Source of the DNA: Fomitopsis serialis | Lineage: Eukaryota > Basidiomycota > Agaricomycetes > Polyporales > Fomitopsidaceae | Length of the DNA stretch: 64,000 nt | Assembly (NCBI RefSeq): GCF_022376445.1 | Contig: NW_025955091.1 | Coordinates: 56,329 to 120,328 of the forward strand | Direction: 5' to 3' | Position numbers and translations under genes: made by a program | In this document: in pieces, positions 12,398 to 22,574 of the stretch | Layout of the letters: each line of letters starts with the position of its first letter | Position numbering within the stretch: position 1 is the first letter of the stretch | The notes under the pieces: generated by a model | What the model saw: the letters and a program-made list of their open reading frames with translations, nothing else | Told to the model about the DNA's origin: nothing | The model's database searches: none

Positions 12398-13794
12398 CGG
12401 GTTCCGTTGGCTATTGTACACCGGGATGTCGACGACACGCGTATAAGGACAGGAGGTGGAGGTAGGAATACAAGTAGAGTTCACATAGCCGCACCGGCCA
12501 GTTCCCGGAGCCGCACCAAGTCAAGCGCGGCCACAGCACTGAGTCCGCCACATCTGGCTTGACTGCGACCTCTTCGCTTCATCATCTGGCGGTCACTGTT
12601 TTTCCATCACACTCAGATCCTGTGGTATTTCTCGTGGTTTTCTTCTTACTATTTTGTCCAGCCTGTGAAGTCCTTGGCCATCAGACTCGCGTTGGCTGCA
12701 GCATGCCACTCTCTGGGAAGGCGTGGTGTTTTGGAGTTCTGCCCGGGATGGTTGGATTCGGTCGTATTGCCGGAATGCATTAGTCTCCCCCAGGCAGCCC
12801 TAAAGAAGACCTTTGACGGAGGGGAGGACGGTCTTCTAGGAATGCACGTAGCCTAAGTCCTGGCGCAGTCCCCGCGATGCTCATATGATACCAAAGCTCG
12901 GTACGTCTGACGTCGTCGAGGCTGGGCAGACGTTCTGATTACACACGCAGGGTTGTGGTTATGATCGAGTTATGACCTCTCATCCGTATCGCTCAACATC
13001 AATCAACATGTCGGCGGCGTCGCTGCCGACTTGTGATCACTATGTGCTCCGCTCTACGTGGTTGGGCCCCATTTTTCTACCGACGTGATGCAATAGGTTC
13101 TTGGAGTGTTGGTTACACGTCCGCTGGCTGCGCGCTGACAGGAAGATACCAGATGACTGCTCTCGGGCGACCTGCAGATTCTTGACAACTAGATGTGGGC
13201 TTACGAGTATCGACTTGCAACTCCGCGACTATGACATTGACTTCCAAGTTCCGGGTCAGCGCTGTTTAGCAGTCAAGCCAGCACGAGCTCGCTGCTCACT
13301 TGCTCAGCGAGTAGATTCTTAGCCGGGTTAGCTTGGTTGTACTGGCACTTGCGTAGCAGTTGTTGGCTATAGTACTTGCTGTGCTCCGCGACCAGAGACT
13401 GTCGGACTCAAACCCGGAAGGATGCTGGGATTCGAAGTATCCACACCCTTGGGCTTGGTCACGGTGCCTGCGGCAGCCATCCATCAGATCTACCAACCCT
13501 CGACTAAAATGCTGTCCTTAGGCTTCGCAGCAGGTGGAGAAGTTTGGTGAAACGGTGCTCTTACCACATTGGAGAGTTTCCGGGACGGTCTGCTAGGTTA
13601 TCTCGGCTCGGCATTCCGGGCACTTGCCATAGACGCGTCGCGTACACCGTCAACGCGTGTCTTTGCCGAACACGTTGAACACAGACCATGTTCGCTGGCT
13701 ATATCACCCCGCACGCACGGTGCCTCGAACTAAATAGTCTGCCCACGACGCTGCGGTGTGCTGGCACTCCCGCTACCTGACGCCTCCCAGGACT
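12398..13794. other. Intergenic, nothing recognised
   Basis: Nearly 1.4 kb between the UPF2 start and the coiled-coil gene. It must contain the UPF2 promoter on the minus strand. A minus-strand frame at about 13.48-13.39 kb reads like protein (TVTKPKGVDTSNPSILPGLS) but is short and isolated. No domain, repeat or RNA gene is visible. Confidence 0.4.
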
Positions 13795-15407
13795 ATGAGC
13801 ACCATCCATGCCTCACCCGCTCCTACAGCTTCTCTGCTGATGAGCCCCGCGGCGTACGCCCCCTCTCTGGTGTCCGCGACGTCGACCGACACGGAGTAAG
13901 CATATTTCGCCCATCATCTCCGCCTCCGACTCACCAGCATACGGACCGCTGGTGGGCACGCCACCTACTGAGCGGTACGACGTGATGCACCAGCTGCGCG
14001 AGGCGACGGCTTCACCGACTCCACTGGGTGAATTCCTTCGTGACCCCGCCGTGCTCACGTCCCTCTTAGGCCATAAGAAGCCGCGCCGCGGCTCGACGAG
14101 CAGCTCGCACCGGGAGCGGCCGCGCGAGCACAGTCGAGAGCGGAGCCGCGAGCGGGACCGCGAGCATGGCGGCAAGGAGCCGCGGCGGGACAAGAAGTCC
14201 AAGGACACGTCCGAGACCTCGAGCATCCTCACGCTCGTCTTAGCGGAGGAGGAGCGCCAGGCGCACCGTCTCAAGGCCGTCCTCCGCTCGACAGGCGAGC
14301 GGCTCGACTACGAGATGCGGCGCGCGGACCAGGCGGAGCAGCGCGTGCGCACCGCCGAGGGCCACACGCGCGAGGTGCAGCTGCGCGTCGCTGCGGCGGA
14401 GTCTGGTAAGCACCAGGCCGAGTTGGATGCTGCGCGGGCACGCGAGGAGACGAAGCGATATCAGATCGTCGCCGAGACCGCTGAGCGCGAGCTCCGGCGC
14501 GTACAGGCCGACTTGCGTCGCATCGAGCAGCTGCGCCAGGAGGCCGAGGACAAGGCCTCCGAAGCCCGTGATATGGCGCGGAGTTCCCAGCAGACACTGC
14601 GAGAGTTCCAGGCGCGTCAGGAGGGCCGTGAGGAGGGCCGGAGACTGGAAGCTACGAGGAGATACAACGATGGTCGGGAAGATGGGTTCGAAGATGGTCG
14701 GGCTGAGGGCTTTGAGCAGGGCCATGCGGAGGGCTTTGAAGAGGGACGTTCAGAGGGTTATACCGTCGGTCGATCCGAAGGCTACAACTCCGGGCGTCTG
14801 TTCGGATTTGAGGAGGGCAGGAAGATCGGGTGGTCTGAAGGCTACACTGAGGGCTTGGAGAAGGGCCGCAAGCAGGAGCGCACGCATGCCCTGGAGGCCT
14901 TCGACAAATTCATGGACGCTGAAGTCGGCCGGGATGGAATACGTGACAGCGTCATTACAATGACGACGGTGAGCTCTCATACACTGTGCATCTCTCCAGG
15001 CGGTCTGAACGAACGTCTAGGAGGATGAGGATGAGCGCACACAGCGCTGGATCCAAACGACGTCGACCCAGATGAGGGAACCAAGTCCGCTTCCTCTCCC
15101 ACTGCGACCACCTTCTTCGGACATCAGACCGCCGTCTCCTCAGCCAGTGCGGATACCCAGTCCTGTGCCAGCACCAATACCTTCTCCGCAGCCCGTCCAC
15201 GCAGTTCCTCCACCTGCGCCAATCCCGTATGGCTGCACCGCCGTGTCAACCCGGTGCCAGACGCGAACGCGAACCCCCTCGTATTTATGCCTGAAGGAGA
15301 CAGTAGACTGTCTCGGTAGCTATATCCTCGAAATGTGTTGGGAGCGGAAGTCAGAAGAAGTGGAAGCCCAAAGGGCATATATAATGTATGTACAACAACT
15401 TGTGTAG
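13795..15407 (+). CDS. Coiled-coil protein with EG-x-x-x-G repeats
   Basis: The function is not known. The first exon from ATG 13795 (MSTIHASPAPTASLLMSPAA) ends near 13895 at a GTAAGC donor, but I could not join it in frame with the main exon, which is open from 13952 (GTPPTERYDVMHQLREATAS). The main exon has an Arg/Ser/Glu-rich part (HRERPREHSRERSRERDREH), then about 130 residues of charged coiled coil (YEMRRADQAEQRVRTAEGHT, ELRRVQADLRRIEQLRQEAE). After that comes a 14.6-14.9 kb block of regular EG-x-x-x-G units (DGREDGFEDGRAEGFEQGHA, EGFEEGRSEGYTVGRSEGY). An intron at about 14968-15024 leads to a Pro-rich tail (EPSPLPLPLRPPSSDIRPPS, RIPSPVPAPIPSPQP). The open frame ends at 15407, but the last 40 residues look less coding-like. 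This architecture recurs as a hypothetical protein in agaricomycetes, to my knowledge. Confidence 0.75.
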
Positions 15408-16642
15408 CTCACTGATACTGTAATGCAGAACGCAGGCGTCCTCGGTTTCCATTGACCCTATTGTCGAGGTGTATAGACAATCTGTCTCCGTGGACTAGAG
15501 CTTTTCCTCCCGAAGGTACTTGTTCGTCTGCTTGCATGACGAGTGTGATCGAGACGAGCCGTCTTGATTGATGTTTGCTACAACACCAGCAAATGCCCTG
15601 CATTCCGTGCTCATAAATATGACACAGGTATGTAACAACGAAAGTTCGCATCGTGCAGTGGCTGACTTGAAAGGTGATCGCAAAAATGATCATGGAGATG
15701 CGTACAAGAAACATCGACTCCACAGCAGCACTTATCCGCATGGGCATGATCGTTGACAAGGCTGCTACCGTAATGGACTGCATAGCTTCGATTTACACGG
15801 CCAACGGTCGCGCAGGCTACCGTAGTCAAGTTTTCGCAGACCGTCTTGGTTGGTCTTGGGCTTTCACCGGCATGGGGATACGTCTGTGAGATAGGATCCA
15901 GGTGGTCGAGTGACAGGATCGGCACGGCCAAAATTGATGTCGAGAGTTCATCCCCGGGCTCGATACCGTCAACCACTGATGGTACGAAAGTTCATCAGGT
16001 GGACAGCCAACAGGAATAGGAGATCAGTTGCCCATCGCCCCAAGACTTTTTATACTGCCAGCAGTAGTCAGAGCTCTGCATAGGTTGCCAGTGTAATGAA
16101 CGCTGCGCACCTCAGGAGGTCCTCCAGACAGCCGTGACGCTGTGGTACGGTAGTATGACAGATCGTGATCAGCGAGAGCCTCCGTTGAAACCTGTGTAGA
16201 CTTGGTCTGATGTTGGCAGTAGATTGTGGGAGTCCGTGCCAACAAGTGCCAACCATCCCTTTGCACAGCCTGCTTGCAGCTTGCTTCAGGGAGGGATGGC
16301 GTGGATAGCGGAGCCAGTCAAACGCAGAATGATGATGTTGTGTGGTGTACTGTCCCTGAAACAGATTATCCTCGTTGCAAGAAGTCACTCTCTCTATATC
16401 AGAGCAAGGGAGCCCACTGGCCGTGAGCAGGTACAGAGACTTGGAAAGGGACATGTCGGTGCAGGATCAAGAGATGATGCCGCGACGGCCGTCGCTCCTT
16501 CGCCGGTGGCTTGATCAAGTGCAGATGCGATCTTGAGCGTCCGCCAGGCTGAGCGAGTATAAGCGTCTGGGCGTAGCGTACCCCCTCCACTATCGCTGCC
16601 CATCTTCCAGTTCCTCCTTTCCTCGCCGTTGCACAGAATACC
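15408..16642. other. Intergenic, no clear gene
   Basis: Short open frames occur on both strands. A minus-strand part (15783-15672) reads ALSTIMPMRISAAVESMFLV, a membrane-helix-like stretch that could be a relic of a seven-helix protein, but no neighbouring exons support it. The 3' part should contain the promoter of the gene at 16643. Confidence 0.35.
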
Positions 16643-17841
16643 ATGGCTCACCTCCTAGAACCACAAACCCCGCTCTCGCCGAGCGTCGGCGCCCGCCGCA
16701 AGGGCGCGAAGATCCTCCCTACGCTCCCGCTCTCCGCGTTCACCCCTCCGAACACCGGCACCTCCGATTCCTTCCCGGGCCCACCGAGTCCGAGCACGCT
16801 CCAGCCAGAAGAGATCGTCGACGTGTACGCTGGCGGCGATCTGAACAAGTGGAGGCAGGAGGCGGAGCGCGGGATCGGCGCGAAAGGCAAGGGCGTCGTC
16901 CTGACGCTGTACGGAAAGCAGTTCGCAGAGGTCGAGAAGGAGCTTGAGAGGTGCGTGTGTTTGCTCGCATGCCAGGCGAGGTACTGATCGTCCGCTGCAG
17001 CATCAAGTCCGCAGCGGGGGAGACATCCGTAGTTGCCGTCCTCGTCCCGATCGTGGACCTCAGCGACGAGGGCGCCTTCATCCCGCCGTCCTACCTTGCC
17101 ACCAGAAGCGCATCGGGGCCGGCCCTCGTGCCTACCGTAGTGTTCACGAAGAGCGATCCGAAGGTGAAGAAGGCCCTGCACTGGGCGCTGCTCGAGGGCT
17201 ACACGATCAACATCGATGTCCAGTGCGACATCCGCGCGACCGAGGGCGGCTGGGACACGCTGGAGGACCTCCTCTCCAGCCTCGAAGATCCCACGAGCCC
17301 CAAGAAGCACAACGCGAACATCATCGTCTGTGCGTACCCCGTTTCTCATGCTCGTACCGTCCCTCACGTGCCGTGACCGCCAGCGAACATCCTCCCGCCG
17401 CCCGACGACCTCTCCCTCCCGATCGTCAAGCTCCTCACGCACCCGTCCTACCGCAACTACCAGGCGCACACCGCCGCGCTCTCCCTCTACGCGAACGTCT
17501 TTGTTGCCTACCTCCCGCCCGCCTGGGGCCTCCCCACGCCCATCCAAAGTGCGCCGAAGGATCGCACAGAATGGAAGAAGCGCATCAAGATGTACAGTGC
17601 GTCTCTTCCTCATCCCGCTTCCATCTCGAGGATACTGACCGCCATAACAGTCAGCCCCGCGGTAGAGGCGTTCGGCTTCGAGCGCATCGTCTTTGGATCC
17701 TCGCCCTCTGCAGCCGCGCAGACGACGTCGAACGCGAGCGACTGGTACGAGCTCGCGCGCGAGTCGTTCGCGGAGCTCGGGATCGAGCAGGAGGCGATCG
17801 ACGCCGTTTTCTCTGTGAACGCCAGGCACATCTTCTCATGA
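16643..17841 (+). CDS. Amidohydrolase-like (TIM-barrel) protein
   Basis: Four exons join in frame: 16643-16950, 17001-17329, 17384-17596 and 17651-17841, with GTGCGT donors and CAG acceptors. The start gives MAHLLEPQTPLSPSVGARRK. The middle has KGVVLTLYGKQFAEVEKELE, VVAVLVPIVDLSDEGAFIPP and HWALLEGYTINIDVQCDIRA. The end is FGFERIVFGSSPSAAAQTTS, then WYELARESFAELGIEQEAID and NARHIF. The end layout (G-hydrophobic-ER-hydrophobic-hydrophobic-FGS, then ALG...I...NA..IF) is the classical C-terminus of metal-dependent amidohydrolases (PF04909-like). The usual HxH metal motif at the N-terminus is not visible, so it may be non-catalytic or divergent. The substrate is unknown. A long open frame on the opposite strand is its mirror and was discarded. 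Confidence 0.7.
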
Positions 17842-19458
17842 CCTCGAGGATCTCTGTGAAAAGGACAATAACGCGCGGTGCGGATGGGATATGGCTTGAT
17901 ATAAATAGTGTCGTTGTATACTACCCTTGTGCTTCTGTCAGTGTTAAGTTATACGCGCAACTTGAATGCAATTTGAAGTAGGTGTCGAAGAGGAGACGTG
18001 CGTGGGACGACAACACCACACACCTGCTCAGCCTGATGCAGGGAGGTCGAGTGGTCGAGGATGGACCTACGGGCTTGGCGAAGGACGACGGTGGTGGTCT
18101 ACAAAGAGTAGTTAGGCCGCCGAAGCTAATGAAACACTTACTGATATCGAAACGCGGCTCGACGCGCTCTGCTCGACTAGCTACTCGACTTGTCTGTGCA
18201 CGCGAACCGTCTCGTCGCGCAGAAGTGCCGGAGTCGAAGACGCGAGAGGAGAGAACTCGAGGAGAGGGAATTCGATAGAGAGACGGGCGATGCGGCCCAG
18301 TACAAATACACATGTGAGCTTCTGTAAATACAGCAGGGCGAGAGAGATTCATAAAAATTAGAAGCCGAGGAGAGGGACGTCGACGAGTTTGCGATGGTTC
18401 GACAGAAACGTGACGCGTGAAAGACGAAGGGACAGGTGACAGATCGGGAAGGAATGATACCAAATAAGGAAACTATTGTACAGCAGCACATGAACACCCT
18501 TCTGGGCGACGGACGAGGTGGACGTCCCTTGATTCCCCTTCCGACTTTCAACGGCAGACCGTAGTCTCGGGCCCTCGATTCTGCGGCGCTCGTCTCGATC
18601 GAGCTACCGATAGTCTGCGTCTCCGCCTTCCAGTTCGTCGCAGGCGCGCCGGTAGAGTCGAGAGTACCGTAGGGGATCGTACCGTAAGAGTCTGTCAAGA
18701 CGCACAATCAGCGGAGACGAGCGAGAAAAGAAAAAGAGACGAGTTTGTGATTGCGATGACCCCCGGAAACGCTGAGTCCGACGTGCGACGGAGTTCCTTT
18801 CCACAGTAGGTGAGGACGGAGAAGAGATATTGTTATATGCAGGCGCAATGGTTATGAGATCGTAATAAAGACGGAGAGGATCAGTCTGTAAACTGAGATG
18901 CGAGAGAGTGATCGGACACGAAGATGACAGGCACTGGGAACACTCGACTGAGGAAGTCGTGCACAGGGAAGCGGCTCACAGCGATGAACCGGCGACTGCA
19001 CCTAGACATTTTGGCCACGAAGCTACGATATGGCCAATTGTCAATAAAGACGGACCTGGTGATAGCAACGTGGTCGGAGTAATAGGTGACGAGCTCGCGC
19101 TGTACGAAGATTGGACTAAGATCCCTAGGTATTGACCCGTACTATATATCGCACGCAAGCTTCGCCTGATCGACGGCTGGGTCTATGTGGCTGACCGATT
19201 GTCAGTTGCCTCGAACCGGAAAGCCATCAAAACAAACAAAAAGACGGAGAGGATACCTTGGTCTACGCATTGACAGGTGCAATGAGACCATAACCATTGA
19301 GTCCCCGAGATGCAAGCCTCTAATAGAAGTCAAAGATACAAATCCGATCAACAGGACGTACTGCATTTTACGGATCACATACGATCACGACACCCAATAG
19401 ATACCAGTCCTGTCGGACACCCGCAAGACAGACCCATCCGCTCACCGCCGACTAGCGC
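17842..19458. other. Intergenic with doubtful open frames
   Basis: This lies between the stop of the amidohydrolase-like gene (+) and the stop of IFA38 (-), so both 3' untranslated regions are here. A TATAAATA-like string occurs on the + strand near 17899. Overlapping minus-strand frames at 18.46-17.92 and 18.71-18.18 kb are open for 176-180 codons but carry no domain. The coding-like part of the second is listed separately. Confidence 0.35.
18480..18691 (-). other. Possible coding exon of an unknown gene
   Basis: On the minus strand a TTGACAG acceptor at about 18692 is followed by an open stretch reading SYGTIPYGTLDSTGAPATNW, KAETQTIGSSIETSAAESRA and RDYGLPLKVGRGIKGRPPRP. The content resembles a real C-terminal exon more than the surrounding sequence does. 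No upstream exon with a start could be connected and no family is recognised. It may be a decayed gene. Confidence 0.25.
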
Positions 19459-20916
19459 TCACTGCTTCTTGGCTTCGCGCTCGAGCTTCCTCAGGTAGCG
19501 CTTGCGGATGCTTTTGTGGAGGCTGTGCGTATACCGGATGAAGAGCATTTTCCAGCCAACGAGGTTCTGCGTAACGGGTGAGGGCGTATCCAAGGAGAAG
19601 GGGAGACAAGAGACGGACCATGGCGTAGTCGATGATCGCGTGGCTCCAGTAGGGTGTGCTGACATTGGGGCGGCCTGTCCAGAGCGCTCCGCATGAGAGC
19701 CCGATCTGTGTGGATGCTCATCAAGAGTGGATTAGGTCGAGGTGAGGGTGACGGACTTTGTTCAAAACCGAGCGCACGTAGTCCTTCGGCGTCGGCGTCG
19801 TGATGTTCGCACGGCGGATCTTCGACATGTTCGAAACCTGCAGCAGAACCGCAAATGGGCGGCAATATAATCGCGAATGAGAGGACACGCACGACGAAGT
19901 AGGTGTTCAAGCACTGCACGTCCACGCCTTTGTCCTTGACCTCCGCCGCAAGCGACGCGGTGAACGCCGACAAGAACGCCTTCGTGCCCGCGTAGGTCGC
20001 GAGCATGGGCGAGGGGATGCCCGTGCCCGAGAACGAGCCCATGTTCAGGATCAGGCCGCGACGCCTGTTCCAAAGGCGGTCAGACAACATGGCACGATGA
20101 GATGGTAATAGCATGTACCGTTCGACCATGCGAGGCAGGATGAACTTTGTCACTCGGACGTTGGCATTGACGTTAATCCGGAGTATGTCCTCAACTTCTT
20201 GGTCGGCGGCCTCGGCGAAGTAGACTGGGGCGGTGTGTGACTTGCCGACATTATTGACTGGCGTTCGTCATGAGAAAAGAGGACGGGTGCACGAAATAGG
20301 TTAAGTGAGACTTACCGAGGACACCAATGTCCAGACCCTCAAGCGCCGCGGCGAAGGCCCTCCACTTCTCAGCGTCCTCTAAGCTCGAGAAGTCCATCAC
20401 GACTGCTTTCGCCTGCACCTTATTGTTCGGTGGGCTGCTCGACTCTGCAAAGTACATGCTCAGGCTCCTGCACAAACGCATGTGCTACATGAGGGTGCCT
20501 CACCGATCTCCGCTACGAGTGCGTCCAACGCAGCTGCGTTTCTCGCTGAGACGAGGACATTGAAGCCCTTTTTCGCGAGCTGGAGAGAAAACTCCTTGCC
20601 GATACCCTCAGAGGCACCGGTCACCACTGGCGCAAAGGTCAATAATTCCTTGACTTCGTGCACGAACCGAATGCGCACCTGCCCAGGCGCCCTTGCCGGC
20701 ACCGTACTTCTTGAGCTACAATTCGCAGAGATCAACTTTCCGGGATCCATGTCGGGTTCGTAGACGGGACGGAAAGCTTACGCTGGTACCGGGAAGCACA
20801 AACGTCTGCAACAGCACATTGGCCGCCTTCAGCACGAATTTTGCGCACGAGAGGACGCCGACCGCGAGGCACAGCGCGGCGATTGGGTGTTCCGAGATTT
20901 TGAACAACGCTGACAT
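19459..20916 (-). CDS. IFA38: Very-long-chain 3-oxoacyl-CoA reductase
   Basis: IFA38 carries out the first reduction of each fatty-acid elongation cycle on the ER membrane (3-ketoacyl-CoA to 3-hydroxyacyl-CoA with NADPH). The minus-strand start at 20916 gives MSALFKISEHPIAALCLAVG, an N-terminal membrane anchor. After introns come LKKYGAGKGAWA and VVTGASEGIGKEFSLQLAKK (the TGxxxGxG cofactor motif), NNVGKSHTAPVYFAEA (the NNVG motif), ILNMGSFSGTGIPSPMLATY (catalytic Ser) and YAGTKAFLSAFTASLAAEVK (the YxxxK catalytic pair). The C-terminus RYLRKLEREAKKQ ends in a lysine-rich tail fitting an ER-retention signal. All exons join cleanly with standard splice sites, in contrast to several neighbours. 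The length fits the family (about 340 residues). It is transcribed divergently from the laccase. Confidence 0.92.
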
Positions 20917-22574
20917 GGCTGCGTCTGTCCGGCGTTGACTCGAGCTGGCGTCAGGACCACCCAGCAATATCCGTGCCTTCCGAGTGTCAGTGGCACTCTG
21001 ATACGCGCTCACTAGCGCGACGCTAAGGGATGTCCGACGACCGACGAGGAGGAGGAGGAGGAGGAGGTTCTAATTGCCTACGCGGTGACGCGCCAGTAGT
21101 GAGTGGTAGATATCATATATCACGTGCTTGCGAATACGGCGTCGGCGCTTGCGCTGCATCCTGTACTGAGAACTTACCAGTCTACGAAGTCCGGCGTACA
21201 GTTGTAATAGACTGGCATGTTCTTTGCCGTGACCGGCCGTTATCTCGGCGTATACGGTAGACACAGGAACATCCCTGTGTTTTCGAAACACGCACCATCA
21301 TCAGACCATCGTTAATTGGATCCGATCTCTTTCCTGGCCAGCTGTCAATTGGACCTAAGGTTAGTAGTATCTGACGACGACTGCTCTGGCCAGATGGAAT
21401 GGGCGGCCAATGACTCCTGGTACGTGATATGTATACCCTCTTGCCAAAGTCCCAGAGACTGAAGACCGTCGCAATCACGATGGTCAAACGCTCATACGCC
21501 ATTCTGTGTTTACGGCCCGCGAATTACAGCTCATGCTGTACACTCCTCCGTCCGACTCGGACCCGGAGCGCAGAGCTACCAACCATCCAGCCACTCCATT
21601 CCATCGCTTGGCTGTACAGACAGGAACGCGGCACGGCACCTCGCTGATGGCTGTCATGTCGCAACAAATATTCAGAATAGCAGAAACGTGCATTCGCACT
21701 GTATTGACAGCGTCTTTGTCCGCAGAGACAGTGAACTTCCGTTGTTCAGACCATATACCGGATGTGTGATCAACACCGCGGCTTTGCGAGTCACGTTCAA
21801 GACGAATACAGACTAAGTTTCGCCGGACTGTGGCCGGCGTGGAGTAAGTATGTCACCTCTCAATCTTGCAAGCACTGCAAGCTCACAATAATCATTCGTG
21901 CTAGGTAACCATGAGCGGAATCTTATCTTCCAAAGATGAATCAATACGCCGTGTCTTCGATTGGAAGCCGTTCTCGAGTCAATCCGAGTCGCCGCTGTAA
22001 GTGGACTCCAGGGCACCCAACGACGCCCATACGGACTTTGCCTTCATTCGGTTCTTCAAGCCACATGAGTGACTGAGATATTCAAGCGTTAGCCTCTCCA
22101 TAGCAGTTGCAGCCGGACTCACGGAGCGCTCAAGTTACGTCCCGGTGCGCCCGCAGTGTCTCAATAGCTGTGTTGCAAACGGGCATCTGTACTGACGCCA
22201 AAATACCGCACCTTGCAGAACTAGCTCGCGTTATGCGTGGCATATGCGGCATATAGGATTCAACGGGGCTGCGATGCGGCACACGAGTTACGGACTTGTG
22301 GCCATCTTAGCATACCACGAGCTACAGTGCATCAGAGGTGGCATGCAGCATTGGTCAACTTCTGACAGCTTGTACGTTTCAGTGTCGCGCACACTAACAA
22401 GAGTCCAGAGTCACCTCGCCCGCATAGCAAATGTCAAGGCCCACCGCAAATGGGGTTCGTTCCGTCCGCCGACAGTCGCTCATGGTATAAAGACGGTTAG
22501 TAGAATTCCGGCGTCCTCACTACCAAGTCGCCTTATAATCCTTCCTTTCACCACCCACACCTCACCTCTTCCCA
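20917..22574. other. Divergent promoter region, IFA38 and laccase
   Basis: About 1.65 kb separates the two divergent start codons. A short GGA-repeat tract lies near 21044-21068. No convincing coding region is visible, so regulatory sequence for both genes is the simplest reading. Confidence 0.45.
22486..22491 (+). promoter_or_regulatory. TATA box of the laccase gene
   Basis: TATAAA stands 89 bp upstream of the laccase ATG in a position usual for strongly regulated fungal genes, followed by a pyrimidine-rich leader (TTCCTTTCACCACCC). Confidence 0.6.

Noticed and set aside
13813..14725. Minus-strand open frames opposite the coiled-coil gene
   Set aside because: Long only because the coding strand is GC-rich and low in stops; Arg/Ser- or Leu-rich without features.
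15495..15976. Possible membrane-protein gene on the minus strand
   Set aside because: Only one helix-like stretch; neighbouring frames do not add conserved exons.
16648..17829. Minus-strand open frame of 393 codons
   Set aside because: It is the mirror of the amidohydrolase-like gene, crosses its introns and has an Arg/Val/Asp-rich composition typical of antisense to GC-rich coding sequence.
18490..18510. Cys-rich CCCTIV segment resembling a CaaX pheromone-precursor end
   Set aside because: No stop codon follows it in that frame, so it is not a C-terminus.
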